Part shown: positions 16,301 through 23,350 of the stretch, piece by piece
How positions within the stretch are numbered: the first letter of the stretch is position 1
Layout of the letters: every line of letters begins with the position of its first letter
NCBI RefSeq assembly: GCF_024295805.1
Contig: NZ_JANCLX010000031.1
Span: forward strand, 37,918-93,367
DNA: 55,450 bases
Source of the DNA: Streptomyces cucumeris
GTDB lineage: Bacteria; Actinomycetota; Actinomycetes; Streptomycetales; Streptomycetaceae
Direction: 5' to 3'
Notes under the pieces: model-generated
Told to the model about the DNA's origin: nothing
Database searches by the model: none
Seen by the model: only the letters and a program-made list of their open reading frames with translations
Position numbers and translations under genes: made by a program

Positions 16301-17545
16301 GTACCGGTCCACATCGGCGGGGGTGTAGCGGTCGGCGCGGGCCTCCAGGACCAGGTGCAGACGGTCCTCCGGGCCGGGCCAGGCGCCGACGGCGATGTCC
16401 TCGACAGGGCCCGCGGCGAGGTTGCGCACGGTCCCGGGCGCTCCCCCGAAGTCCAGGATCTCCCCCTCGGTGGGCTTGATGTTGACCATCGGTCCGGTCA
16501 ACGGCGCGTCCGCGGTGGGCAGTCGCAGATCGCGGCGCAGCTCCGCCTGGGGGTACCGCTGGTGGCGGCGGACCGCGCGGATCTCGGTCACGACACGGCG
16601 CAGCAGTTCGGCCGCGGTGTCCTGGGGGCGGACGGCGAGCCGCAGCGGGAGCACATTGACCGTCATCGCCGGGGTGCGCAGCGCGGCGGGGCCGCGGCGG
16701 TTGGTCAGGGGCAGGCCGAGGACCACCTCCTGTGCTCCGGTGAGCCGGTGGAGGTGTCCCGCGGTGGCGGCGATGACCAGCTCGGCCCAGGTGGCCTTGA
16801 CCGCTTCGGCGGCGCGGGAGAGCCGGGTGAGGGAGTCCGGGGGCAGGTCGGCGCCGCGCCGGAGCAGACCGGTGCCGGGGGCGTCGTCCCGCCGGGGGCT
16901 CACCGGCGGGGTGGTGACCGTGGCGCCACTCATCCGCCCGGTCCAGAACGCGCGGTCGGCCGCGTACTGTTCGCCCGCCAGATAGCGGGCCTCCTCCTCG
17001 ACGAGCTCGCGCAGCGGGACGAACCGGCTGTCGTTGTCAGGGCTCGGACCGTCCGCGGCGCCGGCCGCGTACACCTCGGCCACCCGGCGGCGGATGAGCT
17101 GGAGGGCGTAGGCGTCGACGGCGATGTGGTGGACCCGCTGGTACCACCAGTACCGGGCGTTCCCGAGGCGGATGAGCGCCTGGCACATCAGACCGTCGTC
17201 CGTCGCCGGATCGGCGGGGCGGGCCAGATCGGCGCCCATCCAGCGCTCCGCCTCCTCCTCGGGCGCGTCGGCGGAGCGCAGGTCGAGCCGGTGGAGGTGG
17301 AACCGCGGTGCGGGGTCCACACGCTGGAGGGGCGCTGCGTCGGTCCCGGTCACGCGCAGGCGCAGCGTCTCGGCGTCGGCGACGGTCCGGCGCAGGGCGC
17401 ATTCGAAGAGGTCCTCGTCGACCGGTCCGTCGATCCGGACGGTGTCGGCGGTGTGGAAGTCGGTTCCGCCGGGGGCGAGCCGCTGGGCCCAGTACACACC
17501 GCTCTGTGCGGTGAGCAGGGGAAATGAGTCCGGAAGCTCATGCAT
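10319..17545 (-). CDS. Two-module siderophore NRPS, C-A-T-C-A-T-TE
   Basis: This 2408-residue synthetase should join DHB to two amino acids and release an oligomer. C1 (about 5-440) resembles EntF's starter domain (RYWWYQRVHHIAVDA at 131-145). A1 (460-960) gives specificity residues D668, A669, D672, D710, V736, G738, L761, V769, D770, K955 (DADDVGLVDK). Its three extra acidic residues suggest a basic side chain, probably Arg. T1 serine is S1014. C2 has HHIAGDG at 1201-1207. A2 gives DFWNVGMVHK, the threonine code. T2 serine is S2096. TE (2150-2400) has S2232 in GWSTG, D2259 and H2383, as in EntF. There is no epimerisation domain. A DHB-Arg-Thr product that is trimerised and cyclised (griseobactin type) is the best prediction. 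The ATG at 17545 follows GAGGAG. It leads the NRPS-MbtH-exporter operon behind an iron box. Confidence 0.95.
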   Translation of the reverse strand: MHELPDSFPLLTAQSGVYWAQRLAPGGTDFHTADTVRIDGPVDEDLFECALRRTVADAETLRLRVTGTDAAPLQRVDPAPRFHLHRLDLRSADAPEEEAERWMGADLARPADPATDDGLMCQALIRLGNARYWWYQRVHHIAVDAYALQLIRRRVAEVYAAGAADGPSPDNDSRFVPLRELVEEEARYLAGEQYAADRAFWTGRMSGATVTTPPVSPRRDDAPGTGLLRRGADLPPDSLTRLSRAAEAVKATWAELVIAATAGHLHRLTGAQEVVLGLPLTNRRGPAALRTPAMTVNVLPLRLAVRPQDTAAELLRRVVTEIRAVRRHQRYPQAELRRDLRLPTADAPLTGPMVNIKPTEGEILDFGGAPGTVRNLAAGPVEDIAVGAWPGPEDRLHLVLEARADRYTPADVDRYRTTFRHYLDGLTEALLTDPHRPLAAVDLLDADTVRRVTAGRAEPATGTTLPEVFAAQAVRTPDTTAVRCGDTRLTFAQLDAAANRLSYELAARGVRAETTVALALPRSAEMVTALLAVAKAGGVCQPLDLGHPPARTLAVLDDARPVCVLGTAAALAGLPAHGRPELVTDAPGTRAALGRRPAGHPAATPAPDDAAYVIHTSGSTGRPKGVVVTHASLANLLAGHDADHIAPAVARTGRTRLKVAHSASFAFDAAWDPVLWMAHGHELHLLDDTTYRDPAALTAYVDRHRLDYLDVTPSYAEALLAEGLLGEGHHRPAVLVVGGEAVPAPLWQRLCATEGVHPLNLYGPTETTVDACYWTGPESDGRPVRATRLYVLDTALRPAPDGVPGELYVAGACLARGYLGRPDLTAERFVADPFGAAHGDTGGRMYRTGDLVRRRLDGTIEFLGRTDDQIKIRGFRVEPGEIQAVLAAHPAVAQAAVIVRDGTGGKRLLAYAVPRPGTRPDPAALRDHLAAALPAHMVPATVTPLEALPRTANDKLDHRALPEPEPLTTVPGAAPVTTAATPHGEIVAGLFATLLGLESHPSPDTVFFDLGGHSLLAARLAARLRETFQVPVSVADVFRAPTPAALAALVRTRGAASTVDDTPLVPVVRTGRLPLSPAQQRLWFLHRLEGPSATYNIPLVLALQGPLDADALTRALADLTDRHETLRTRYPVPPDGTDSLPYQHIIEPGDPAARPVLHRATEGQDLTETARHTFDLATELPLRATLFTEASDRHTLLLVLHHIAGDGASTTPLVRDLATAYRARTEGRAPQFAPLPAQYADHAAHQGRRLGTPADPTPLATARLTHWKQALAGLPDQLELPTDRPRPPVASSAGDTVPFALGRAAHIKLVQLARDTGTTVFMTVQAALATLLTRHGCGTDIPLGTPVAGRADDTTADLVGFFTNTVVLRTDTSGDPAFRTLLQRVRTTTLAAFEHDELPFDHLVEALNPPRSLARHPLFQTMLAWQSVPDAAFTLAPGTTARLSTVTSGTAKFDLTLNAGELADGGIGGFLEFRTDLFDRSTAQALSDRLTRLLTAAADTPDTPIGLLPLLDEAERRHALVDGNAQPLPVLTDAPTTLAERYEDAARSHPERIAVSHDGETLTYAELSRRAHRLARLLTARSIGPGSIVALALPRSLDLVTGLLAVSLAGAAYLPLDPDYPADRLAYMLDDARPAAVVTDTATAPRLPAHELPVIAVDGAEAAGYDTSPLRQRDRVRPLTPRDPAYVIYTSGSTGRPKGVVVSHHNVTRLFTATDHWFGFGPDDVWTLFHSYAFDFSVWELWGALLYGGRLVVVPHLTSRDPHAFLRLLAAEGVTVLNQTPSAFHQLAAADRHSPGQPLALRYVVFGGEALELGRLDDWYARHPDDFPVLVNMYGITETTVHVTHFPLDRATAAAATSSAIGVNIPDLRVYVLDERLQPVPPGVTGEMYVAGEGVATGYLGRPDLTATRFVADPYASLFGDGGGVMYRSGDLARRRPDGTLEYFGRADHQVKVRGFRIEPGEIEAVLTAHPEVADAAVVVREDTPGDKRLVAYAVPATAPRGEEDTATAARLREHTSRELPVHMVPSAVVLMDRLPLTSNGKLDRTALPAPGRPAAAPGGRTPRTPREEQLCGIFADVLGLDRVGVDDNFFDLGGHSLLAVDLAARVNAALGTEVSIGTLFQSPTVRALEAALDNVRRDDPLEVLLPLRPAREGDRAPLYCVHPAGGLSWCYAGLIRQLPADIPLYGLQAQGVGPATAGQPLPATLEELAAHYTARLREVQPQGPYRLLGWSTGGIIAQAMATHLQDQGQEVELLAILDAYPAEGFRELPVPDHAEAMEALLAMGGHGPDSLEGKPLTTAHVIEVLQGKGSPLAALDTATLEALADIYLNTNHLVRGFDHRRFDGDVLFFRATVDTIDDALTPDTWSPYVGGRIDNTDVACSHKDMTLPEPIAHIARVVADRLTELEK

Positions 17546-17608
17546 GGATGGACAACTCCTCGAATGTGAAAGCCGCTGCCGCGCAGATTCACCGGCGCCG
17601 CCGACTAC

Positions 17609-17627
17609 TTAGGTAAGCCTAAGCTAT
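17609..17627. promoter_or_regulatory. Iron box between the NRPS and M20 amidohydrolase genes
   Basis: TTAGGTAAGCCTAAGCTAT matches the consensus at about 15 of 19 positions. It sits 63 bp from the NRPS start and 54 bp from the amidohydrolase start, so one site could control both directions. Confidence 0.85.
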
Positions 17628-17681
17628 GTTCTTCCTGGCAGAACCACGCAACCGCGTCCGAACGCACCGGAAGAGGAGCCG

Positions 17682-18884
17682 ATGACCGACCCCAGAGGTG
17701 GCGCCACGGGCGCCCCCGAGAACCTCAAGTCCGCGATACGACAGCGCGTCACCGAGCGGACCGAGGCACTGCTCGGGCTCAGCCGCCGGATCCACGGCCA
17801 CCCCGAGACCGCCTTCAGCGAGCACCGCGCGGCCGCCTGGTGTGCCGAACTGCTGCGTGCGGGCGGCTTCGAGGTGACCGCGCCCGCCTACGGACTGGAC
17901 ACCGCCTTCGGCGCCACCCTCGGCAGCGGCCCGCTGACGGTCGCGCTCGTATGCGAGTACGACGCGCTGCCCGGACTCGGCCACGCCTGCGGCCACAACC
18001 TGATCGCGGCCGCGGGGGTCGGGGCCGCCCTGGGACTGGCCCCGGTGGCGGATGAACTCGGCCTGACCATCAGGGTGCTGGGCACCCCGGCGGAGGAACG
18101 GGGCGCGGGCAAGGCGCTGATGCTCGAGGCGGGCGCCTTCGACGGGGTCGACGCCGCCATGATGGTGCACCCCTGCCCCTTCGACATCGCCGACTTCCGG
18201 TCCTTCGCCCTCGGCACGCTGTCGGTGACGTACACCGGCCGGGCCGCGCATCCGAGCCTCAACCCGCACGAGGGACGCAACGCCGCCGACGCGCTGACCG
18301 TCGCCCAGGTGGCGATCGGACTGCTGCGCCAGCAACTCCCCCCGCACTGGCGGGTGCACGGCATCACCACCGAGGCGGGCTCCGCGCCGAACGCCATCCC
18401 GGCCCGCGCCACCGCCGAGTACGAGCTGCGCACCACGGCGGCCGAGGATCTCGAGGAGCTGCGCTCCCGGGTGGAGGCGTGCTTCCGGGCAGGGGCGCTG
18501 GCGACCGGCTGCGAGGTGCGGCTGGTCCGCCCGGAACCCGATTACCTGGACTTCCGGGGCGATCCGGAGCTGATCCGGCTGTGGACGGGCAACGCCCGTG
18601 CGCTCGGCCGCCCGGAGCCGGCCGAGCGACCGCCCTTCGCCTGTACGGACATGGGCAATGTCTCGCACGCCGTCCCCTCCATCCATCCGGTGCTGGACAT
18701 CAGCGAGGGCGTCTGCGGCCCGCACGAGGCCGCGTTCGCCGACGCGGCCATGTCCCCCTCGGGTGAACGCGCTCTGCTCGACGGGGCGACCGCGATGGCC
18801 TGGACCGCCGCGGACTTCGCGTACACGGCCCGCGGTGCGCGTCCCGCGCGGGGCGGCACCCACCCGGAGCGGGCAACCGTCTGA
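17682..18884 (+). CDS. M20-family amidohydrolase/carboxypeptidase in the siderophore regulon
   Basis: A 400-residue cytoplasmic M20D-type metallohydrolase. Metal ligands are seen in GHACGHN (H101, C103, H105), PAEER (E138-E139) and MMVHP (H163); a dimerisation domain lies about 200-310 (GRAAHPSLNPHEGRNAADAL at its start). Relatives cleave amide bonds of N-acyl amino acids, including AbgB and hippurate or IAA-amino acid hydrolases. Divergent from the NRPS and sharing its iron box, it could cut the DHB-amino acid amide after the esterase has opened the ring, or clear misloaded intermediates; both are inference. The ATG follows a strong GGAAGAGGAG. It is convergent with the receptor gene; the 202-nt gap holds several hairpins. 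Confidence 0.85.
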   Translation: MTDPRGGATGAPENLKSAIRQRVTERTEALLGLSRRIHGHPETAFSEHRAAAWCAELLRAGGFEVTAPAYGLDTAFGATLGSGPLTVALVCEYDALPGLGHACGHNLIAAAGVGAALGLAPVADELGLTIRVLGTPAEERGAGKALMLEAGAFDGVDAAMMVHPCPFDIADFRSFALGTLSVTYTGRAAHPSLNPHEGRNAADALTVAQVAIGLLRQQLPPHWRVHGITTEAGSAPNAIPARATAEYELRTTAAEDLEELRSRVEACFRAGALATGCEVRLVRPEPDYLDFRGDPELIRLWTGNARALGRPEPAERPPFACTDMGNVSHAVPSIHPVLDISEGVCGPHEAAFADAAMSPSGERALLDGATAMAWTAADFAYTARGARPARGGTHPERATV

Positions 18885-19053
18885 GGGCCCGCGCGGATCT
18901 CCCGACGGGCCGGCACCCCGGCCGCTCCCCCGCCGCCAGGCCGGAGGAACGGCCGGTGCCACCCGCACCGGCCCCGGGGCGGCAGCCCCGGGGTGGCCGA
19001 CCGGAGGGCCATGGACCGGTCGGCCTCCGCCGTGCGGACGTGTCCGCGGGCGT

Positions 19054-19084
19054 GCCCGTGGGGGGCATCCGGCCCCCTACGGGC
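19054..19084 (-). terminator. Terminator of the siderophore-binding lipoprotein gene
   Basis: Thirteen-nt arms (GCCCGTGGGGGGC at 19054-19066 and its near-complement at 19072-19084, one mismatch) with a 5-nt loop lie directly after the stop codon at 19087. Confidence 0.75.
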
Positions 19085-19086
19085 CG

Positions 19087-20082
19087 TCAGGAGGCGCCCA
19101 GCGCCTTGGTGATGTCGTTGATGACCACATCGGCGGCGAGCGGTCCGCCCCGGGTCGACCAGACCGAGCCGTCGACCGTCACCACGTGCTTCTTCTTGAC
19201 CGCGCCCAGCTCCTTGTAGGCGGGCTTGGCCTGTACGTCCTTCAGCGCCTTGTCCCCGTCCGCCGTGAGCGTCGACAGGAACAGCCAGTCGCCGTCGATC
19301 TCATCGATCTTCTCCAGGCTCAGCGGCGGGGTGTGGGCGTTGCCGTCCTTGTTCTGCGTCCTGGGCCGCTTCAGCCCCATCTCCAGCGCCACCCCGCTGG
19401 CGAACTGCTTCTTCTCCATCCAGCTCGGACCGTCCGGGTTCCACCGCACGATGGAGACCTCGGCGCCCTTGTTCGCGCCGAGCTTCTTGTCCGCGGCCTT
19501 GGCCGTGGCCTCGTGCTCCGCGATGACCTCGTTGGCCTTGTCCAGCTTGTTGACGGCGTTTCCGATGCCACGGAAGGAGAGCTTCCAGTCATCGGTCGGC
19601 GCCATGGTGACCAGGGTCGCGGGGGTGATCTCGCGTAGCTGGTCCAGCATCTGCTTGTCCTGCATATCACCGGCGAGGATCAGATCGGGCTTGGCGGCCA
19701 CGACCTTGTCCATCACCGGCTGGAGCAGGTTTCCGACGACGTCGATACCCTGGACCTTGTCCGCCAGGTAGGCCGGGGGCTTGTTCATACCCTGGCCGTT
19801 GGTGATCCCCACCGGCTTCACCCCGAGGGCGAGCACCGCGTCGAGGTCCTCCTGGGTCAGCGTCACGATGCGCTTGGGCGCGGCCGGAACCTTGACCGCG
19901 CGGCCGGTGGCGTCCTTGACCGTACGGGTGGCGGACGAGCCGGAGTCCTTCTTCGACGAGTCCTTGGAGTCCGAGGAGTCCGAACCACAGCCGGTCATCA
20001 GGAGCGCGGCCGCGGCCACGGCGGCGACAGCCTGGGCCGCGCGGCGCGGCGCGAAGGAGAAGGGACGTCTGGGCAGGGTCAT
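19087..20082 (-). CDS. Ferric-siderophore-binding lipoprotein (FepB/FecB family)
   Basis: A 331-residue extracytoplasmic receptor anchored by lipid. The signal peptide carries an Arg-rich N-region and a lipobox LMTGC (C32), followed by a Ser/Asp/Lys-rich linker. The mature part is a type III binding protein of two lobes (PKRIVTLTQEDLDAVLALGVKPVG at the start of lobe 1; KPDLILAGD; GDWLFLST). It probably delivers the ferric catechol-peptide to the permease at 4896 with the ATPase at 20234. It is divergent from that ATPase across an iron box. The ATG has a GGAG 7 nt upstream. Confidence 0.92.
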   Translation of the reverse strand: MTLPRRPFSFAPRRAAQAVAAVAAAALLMTGCGSDSSDSKDSSKKDSGSSATRTVKDATGRAVKVPAAPKRIVTLTQEDLDAVLALGVKPVGITNGQGMNKPPAYLADKVQGIDVVGNLLQPVMDKVVAAKPDLILAGDMQDKQMLDQLREITPATLVTMAPTDDWKLSFRGIGNAVNKLDKANEVIAEHEATAKAADKKLGANKGAEVSIVRWNPDGPSWMEKKQFASGVALEMGLKRPRTQNKDGNAHTPPLSLEKIDEIDGDWLFLSTLTADGDKALKDVQAKPAYKELGAVKKKHVVTVDGSVWSTRGGPLAADVVINDITKALGAS

Positions 20083-20166
20083 CGAGGACTCCGGGTATCA
20101 AAAGGGACGCAGACGCGCAGGGTGGAATCCACAGCTCTCCGCATCGGCACCACCCCGTCGCGTTGT

Positions 20167-20185
20167 TAAGGTTAGCCTTACCTTA
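20167..20185. promoter_or_regulatory. Iron box between receptor and ATPase genes
   Basis: TAAGGTTAGCCTTACCTTA matches the IdeR/DmdR consensus at about 15 of 19 positions. It lies 49 bp before the ATPase start and 84 bp before the receptor start on the other strand. Confidence 0.85.
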
Positions 20186-20233
20186 TGCTCTTCAGGCAAG
20201 AGGGTGGCGCCACTCTCCGAAAGGGCGGTCCAG

Positions 20234-21034
20234 GTGGATGTGCGCGTAGAGCAGCTCACGGCCGGGTATTCCGGCCGCACGGTCGTGGACCGGGTCGATA
20301 TGACGGTGCCGCCGGGCCAGGTGGCCGCGGTGGTCGGCCCGAACGGCTGCGGCAAGTCCACCCTGCTGCGCGCCATGGCCCGGCTGCACACCCCGGCCTC
20401 CGGCCGGATCCTCATCGGCGGCGATGACGTCTGGGGACTGAAGCAGCGTCAAGCCGCCCACCGGATCGCCCTGTTGCCCCAGTCGCCCCAGGCGCCCGAG
20501 GCGGTGACCGTGGCCGGGCTCGTACGGTACGGCCGCCATCCCCATCAGGGGCTGTTCCGCCAGTGGTCGCAGGAGGACGAGCGCGCGGTCGAGCGGGCCA
20601 TGACGGCCACCGGGGTCACCGGGCTCGCCGAGCGCCGCCTCGACGAGCTCTCCGGCGGCCAGCGGCAGCGGTGCTGGCTGGCCATGGCCCTCGCCCAGCA
20701 GACCCCCGTACTCCTCCTCGACGAGCCGACCAGCGCCCTGGACATCGGCCACGCGGTCGAGGTGCTGGAACTCGTCCGCGAGATCGCGGCCGACGGACGG
20801 ACCATCGTCATGGTCGTCCACGACCTGGCCGCCGCCGCCCGCTACGCGGACACCCTCGTCGCCATGCGCGACGGGCGGATCGTGGCCTGCGGCCCACCGC
20901 GGGAGACCATCGACACCGCGCTGATGCGGGAGTTGTACGGCATCGACACCGAGATCCTCGCCGCGCCCTCGGACGGCTCGCCCGTCATCGTGCCGGTCTC
21001 CCCCACCCCGGTGCGGCAACCCGCCACCGGCTGA
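20234..21034 (+). CDS. Ferric-siderophore ABC transporter ATPase (FepC/FecE family)
   Basis: A 266-residue nucleotide-binding subunit. Walker A is GPNGCGKST (about 35-43), the signature is LSGGQRQRC, Walker B is VLLLDEPTS, and the switch histidine is in VVHDL. YGIDTEIL near the end is typical of the siderophore and cobalamin ATPase group. It should energise the double permease at 4896. The GTG at 20234 is preceded by AAAGGGCGG; an in-frame GTG at 20204 closer to the iron box is possible. No other gene appears to follow in this transcript. Confidence 0.92.
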   Translation: MDVRVEQLTAGYSGRTVVDRVDMTVPPGQVAAVVGPNGCGKSTLLRAMARLHTPASGRILIGGDDVWGLKQRQAAHRIALLPQSPQAPEAVTVAGLVRYGRHPHQGLFRQWSQEDERAVERAMTATGVTGLAERRLDELSGGQRQRCWLAMALAQQTPVLLLDEPTSALDIGHAVEVLELVREIAADGRTIVMVVHDLAAAARYADTLVAMRDGRIVACGPPRETIDTALMRELYGIDTEILAAPSDGSPVIVPVSPTPVRQPATG

Positions 21035-21078
21035 CGGAGGGCGGCCCCGGGCGACACGGACGCCTCCTCGTGGCCCAT

Positions 21079-21110
21079 TTGACCCTCACACCGGTGTGAG
21101 GGCCGAGGAT
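21079..21110 (+). promoter_or_regulatory. MerR-type promoter/operator candidate
   Basis: A perfect 20-bp palindrome CCCTCACACCGGTGTGAGGG (21083-21102) lies between a -35-like TTGACC (21079-21084) and a -10-like GAGGAT (21105-21110), spaced 20 bp. An overlong spacer filled by a dyad is the layout of MerR-family promoters. No MerR gene is visible nearby. Confidence 0.55.
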
Positions 21111-21116
21111 GTCGCC

Positions 21117-21302
21117 ATGACGACTCACGCCGCCCGCGGAGAGCGGACATCACGCGACCACAGGACCCATCTCATGCACGAGAGCGCCTCGTTCGGCACC
21201 GGTACCGGACTCCCCGCGTCCGCCGGGACACCGGCCGGACGGGCGGTGGCCGACGGGCGGGGCGGCCACCGACGCGCCGTAGCGTCGGAGGTCCGGGCAT
21301 GA
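21117..21302 (+). CDS. Possible 61-residue leader ORF before the PPOX gene
   Basis: An ATG 7 nt after the putative -10 opens a 61-codon frame whose stop overlaps the PPOX start as ATGA. The sequence is Arg/Gly/Ala-rich and resembles no family I know. It could be a translated leader coupling expression of the next gene, the remnant of a gene, or a chance frame. There is no clear Shine-Dalgarno; translation would be leaderless. Confidence 0.25.
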   Translation: MTTHAARGERTSRDHRTHLMHESASFGTGTGLPASAGTPAGRAVADGRGGHRRAVASEVRA

Positions 21303-21733
21303 ACACGACGACACCCTTCAGCCCACGCGAGCTGCTCGCGGAGAGCCGGCTCGGCGTCCTCGCCACGATCAAATCGAACGGCCGCCCCCAGCTCTCCCCC
21401 GTCATGCCCTTCTACGACGAACGCTCCGGCGTCATCCACATCTCGACCCGCGAGGGCCTGGCCAAAACGGCGAACCTCCGGCGCGATCCGAGGGTCTCAC
21501 TCGAGGTCACCCACGCCGACGGACGCGCATGGGCGACGGCCGAGGGCACGGCGACCCTGACCGGCCCGGGAACCGACCCCCACGGCCCCGAGGTCGAGGC
21601 CCTGGTGGCGTACTACCGGGCCGCCGCGGGTGAGCATCCCGACTGGGACGAGTACCGGTCGGCCATGGTGGCCGACCGCAGGGTGCTCATCACGATGACC
21701 GTCGACCACCTCTACGGCGACAGCGTCCGCTGA
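21299..21733 (+). CDS. PPOX-class (split beta-barrel) F420/FMN-dependent protein
   Basis: A 144-residue member of the pyridoxamine-phosphate-oxidase-like fold, common in actinomycetes as F420- or FMN-dependent reductases. The opening LLAESRLGVLATIKSNGRPQLSPVMPFY is the family hallmark, followed by STREGLAKTANLRRDPRVSL. The substrate cannot be told. It sits downstream of the MerR-like promoter and ends 50 nt before the convergent XRE gene. Confidence 0.82.
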   Translation: MNTTTPFSPRELLAESRLGVLATIKSNGRPQLSPVMPFYDERSGVIHISTREGLAKTANLRRDPRVSLEVTHADGRAWATAEGTATLTGPGTDPHGPEVEALVAYYRAAAGEHPDWDEYRSAMVADRRVLITMTVDHLYGDSVR

Positions 21734-21783
21734 GCCCTCCCCGGAGGCGGTAGTCCCCCACACCGAGGTGTGCCGGAGACTCG

Positions 21784-22953
21784 TCAGAAGGGCACGCCGG
21801 CACGCTTGGCGAGCTTGGTCAGTCGTGGGTTGCTGCGGCGATGCAGCGAGGTCAAGACGCGCATCAGCTCCTGTGACGTCGGGTGCACACGGGCCATCTC
21901 GGGCGCGATGTCCCAGGCCGCTTCGAGCGATTCGAGAGCGCCATCCCGGTCGCCCAGCGCAAGCTTCGACCGACTGATGTTCATGTGCAGCGGCCCGACG
22001 CGGGTGGCCGGGAGCGTGAGCCCACCTCGGATCAGGTCGTCCGCCGTGTCGAGCGACTCGCGATAGTCCTCCATGTCGGACGCCGTGGAGATGACGTGCA
22101 CGGCCGTGTTCTCCGGCCCGAAGTGGATGCCGTGGTCCTCAATATCCTCGGGAAACTCCTCGGCTGCCCGCCATGCAGCGTCGATGTGGGCAGCTGCGGT
22201 GGCCTTGTCTTCGATCCGCCCGGCCAGGGTCAGCCCTCGCAGGTGCAGGATGCCAAGACCGTACGCGCGGTCACGTCCCTGCAGAGTCGCCTCAGCCTCA
22301 ACAACCGCGCGATCCACGACGGCCAGCCCCCCCGCGAAGTCCCCTGAATTGAGGAAGGTCCCGGCTTCGTCCCGGGCGGCCACCGTGGTGGCGATCGGAT
22401 GCGCCCGCTCGGCGGCCAATCGCTGCTTCATGACGGCCAACTCGGCGAGGTGCATCCAGCGGTGGCGTGCGGCGAGCCAGTACACGACCGAGTATGTGTC
22501 AGCGACGCGCGTCCAGGCGTCGGGCGACTGGGTGGCGTGAGCGAAGTTCGTCGTCCGGGTCAGCACGCCTGGGGTCTTCTGCAAGACGGCCGACAACTCG
22601 GTCCGGTAGCGGTGCTCGTTCAGCTCGGCCAGCTCGCGGGCCAGATCCTCGGGGTGCGGCGGCGAGGCGTCAGGGATCTCGAACCTGCGGATGGCGTAGT
22701 TGAGGGCCGTAAGGCTGTTCTCGTCGGCGCGCTCGACCGGCGCCGTACCAAGCAGCTCGTCGAGGGTCATCCGCATCGCCTGCGCGAGGGCTGCGGCAAT
22801 ACCCTGGGTCAGCGCGCGGTCGCCCACCTCGATCTTGCTGAGCAGCGATGTAGACACACCCGCCCGCCGGGCAAGGGCAACCTGACTCAGGCCGCGCGCC
22901 TTACGACACACAGCCACATTGGCACCGGGTCCGGGAATCTTGGTCACGCTCAT
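21784..22953 (-). CDS. XRE-family regulator with a long helical-repeat C-terminal region
   Basis: A 389-residue DNA-binding protein. An N-terminal helix-turn-helix (about residues 12-65: CRKARGLSQVALARRAGVSTSLLSKIE) is followed by a ~300-residue all-helical, TPR-like region. Such proteins are common in Streptomyces and often pair with a small divergent gene, as here (23111). The ATG at 22953 is chosen because it starts just before the HTH, although the frame extends further upstream. Base composition looks less GC-rich than flanking genes, which suggests a separate origin. The ligand is unknown. Confidence 0.85.
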   Translation of the reverse strand: MSVTKIPGPGANVAVCRKARGLSQVALARRAGVSTSLLSKIEVGDRALTQGIAAALAQAMRMTLDELLGTAPVERADENSLTALNYAIRRFEIPDASPPHPEDLARELAELNEHRYRTELSAVLQKTPGVLTRTTNFAHATQSPDAWTRVADTYSVVYWLAARHRWMHLAELAVMKQRLAAERAHPIATTVAARDEAGTFLNSGDFAGGLAVVDRAVVEAEATLQGRDRAYGLGILHLRGLTLAGRIEDKATAAAHIDAAWRAAEEFPEDIEDHGIHFGPENTAVHVISTASDMEDYRESLDTADDLIRGGLTLPATRVGPLHMNISRSKLALGDRDGALESLEAAWDIAPEMARVHPTSQELMRVLTSLHRRSNPRLTKLAKRAGVPF

Positions 22954-23027
22954 ACGTGTGCGTCTTCCCTGCTCGACTTCCGTTACAGCCCATCGTCCCA
23001 CCCCAACCCTTCGCGTTCCCAAGAGTT

Positions 23028-23046
23028 GTGCAAGTGGTGTGCAAGT
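23028..23046. promoter_or_regulatory. Tandem GTGCAAGT repeats between the XRE gene and small ORFs
   Basis: Two copies of GTGCAAGT (23028-23035 and 23039-23046) are spaced 11 bp apart, one helical turn. A GCAC about 11 nt further right makes a partial inverted partner. The position, between the divergent XRE gene and the small ORFs, suits an operator. Confidence 0.45.
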
Positions 23047-23110
23047 TCCTTTCGCACGACGGCAGTTCTCTTGGGTGACACAGACGTATGCCAAGGCGGG
23101 ATGAGGGGTC

Positions 23111-23350
23111 ATGGCACAGACATACGAAAAGCGACCGACGACGCTCAGTCACGGCGAACTGCCCTATCCGGCGGGAACGCTCGTGGAGGACATGCTCTCG
23201 AAGCGCACAGGCGAGCTTCACGGCGTACTGGAAGAGCGCACCAAAGAGGGCAACAAGCTCATCGGCCGAACGGCGTACCTGCGACCGGAGGGCGGTGGCA
23301 CCGAATGGGACGTCCCTTTGAAGCACGTCCGGCCCGTCGAGACTCCTTAA
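23111..23350 (+). CDS. Small protein of 79 residues, unrecognised
   Basis: The C-terminal half has the pattern LIGRTAYLRPEGGGTEWDVPLKHVRPV, which looks like a small beta-barrel module. I recall similar short Streptomyces proteins of unknown role (xGxVxxxxxxxxLRPxxGGxEWxV). The N-terminal half is charged and probably helical. It is divergent from the XRE regulator, the usual arrangement for a regulator and its small partner. The ATG follows GAGGGG closely. Confidence 0.65.
   Translation: MAQTYEKRPTTLSHGELPYPAGTLVEDMLSKRTGELHGVLEERTKEGNKLIGRTAYLRPEGGGTEWDVPLKHVRPVETP

Noticed and set aside
11258..17527. 2089-codon open frame on the plus strand opposite the NRPS
   Set aside because: It is the mirror of the NRPS caused by high third-position GC. 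The product is low-complexity Gly/Val/Arg/His without domains, while the minus strand encodes a complete synthetase.
20185..20427. ATG-initiated 80-codon ORF immediately at the iron box
   Set aside because: It is out of frame with the ATPase, which clearly occupies this DNA, and its product is Arg/Gly/Pro-rich shadow sequence.
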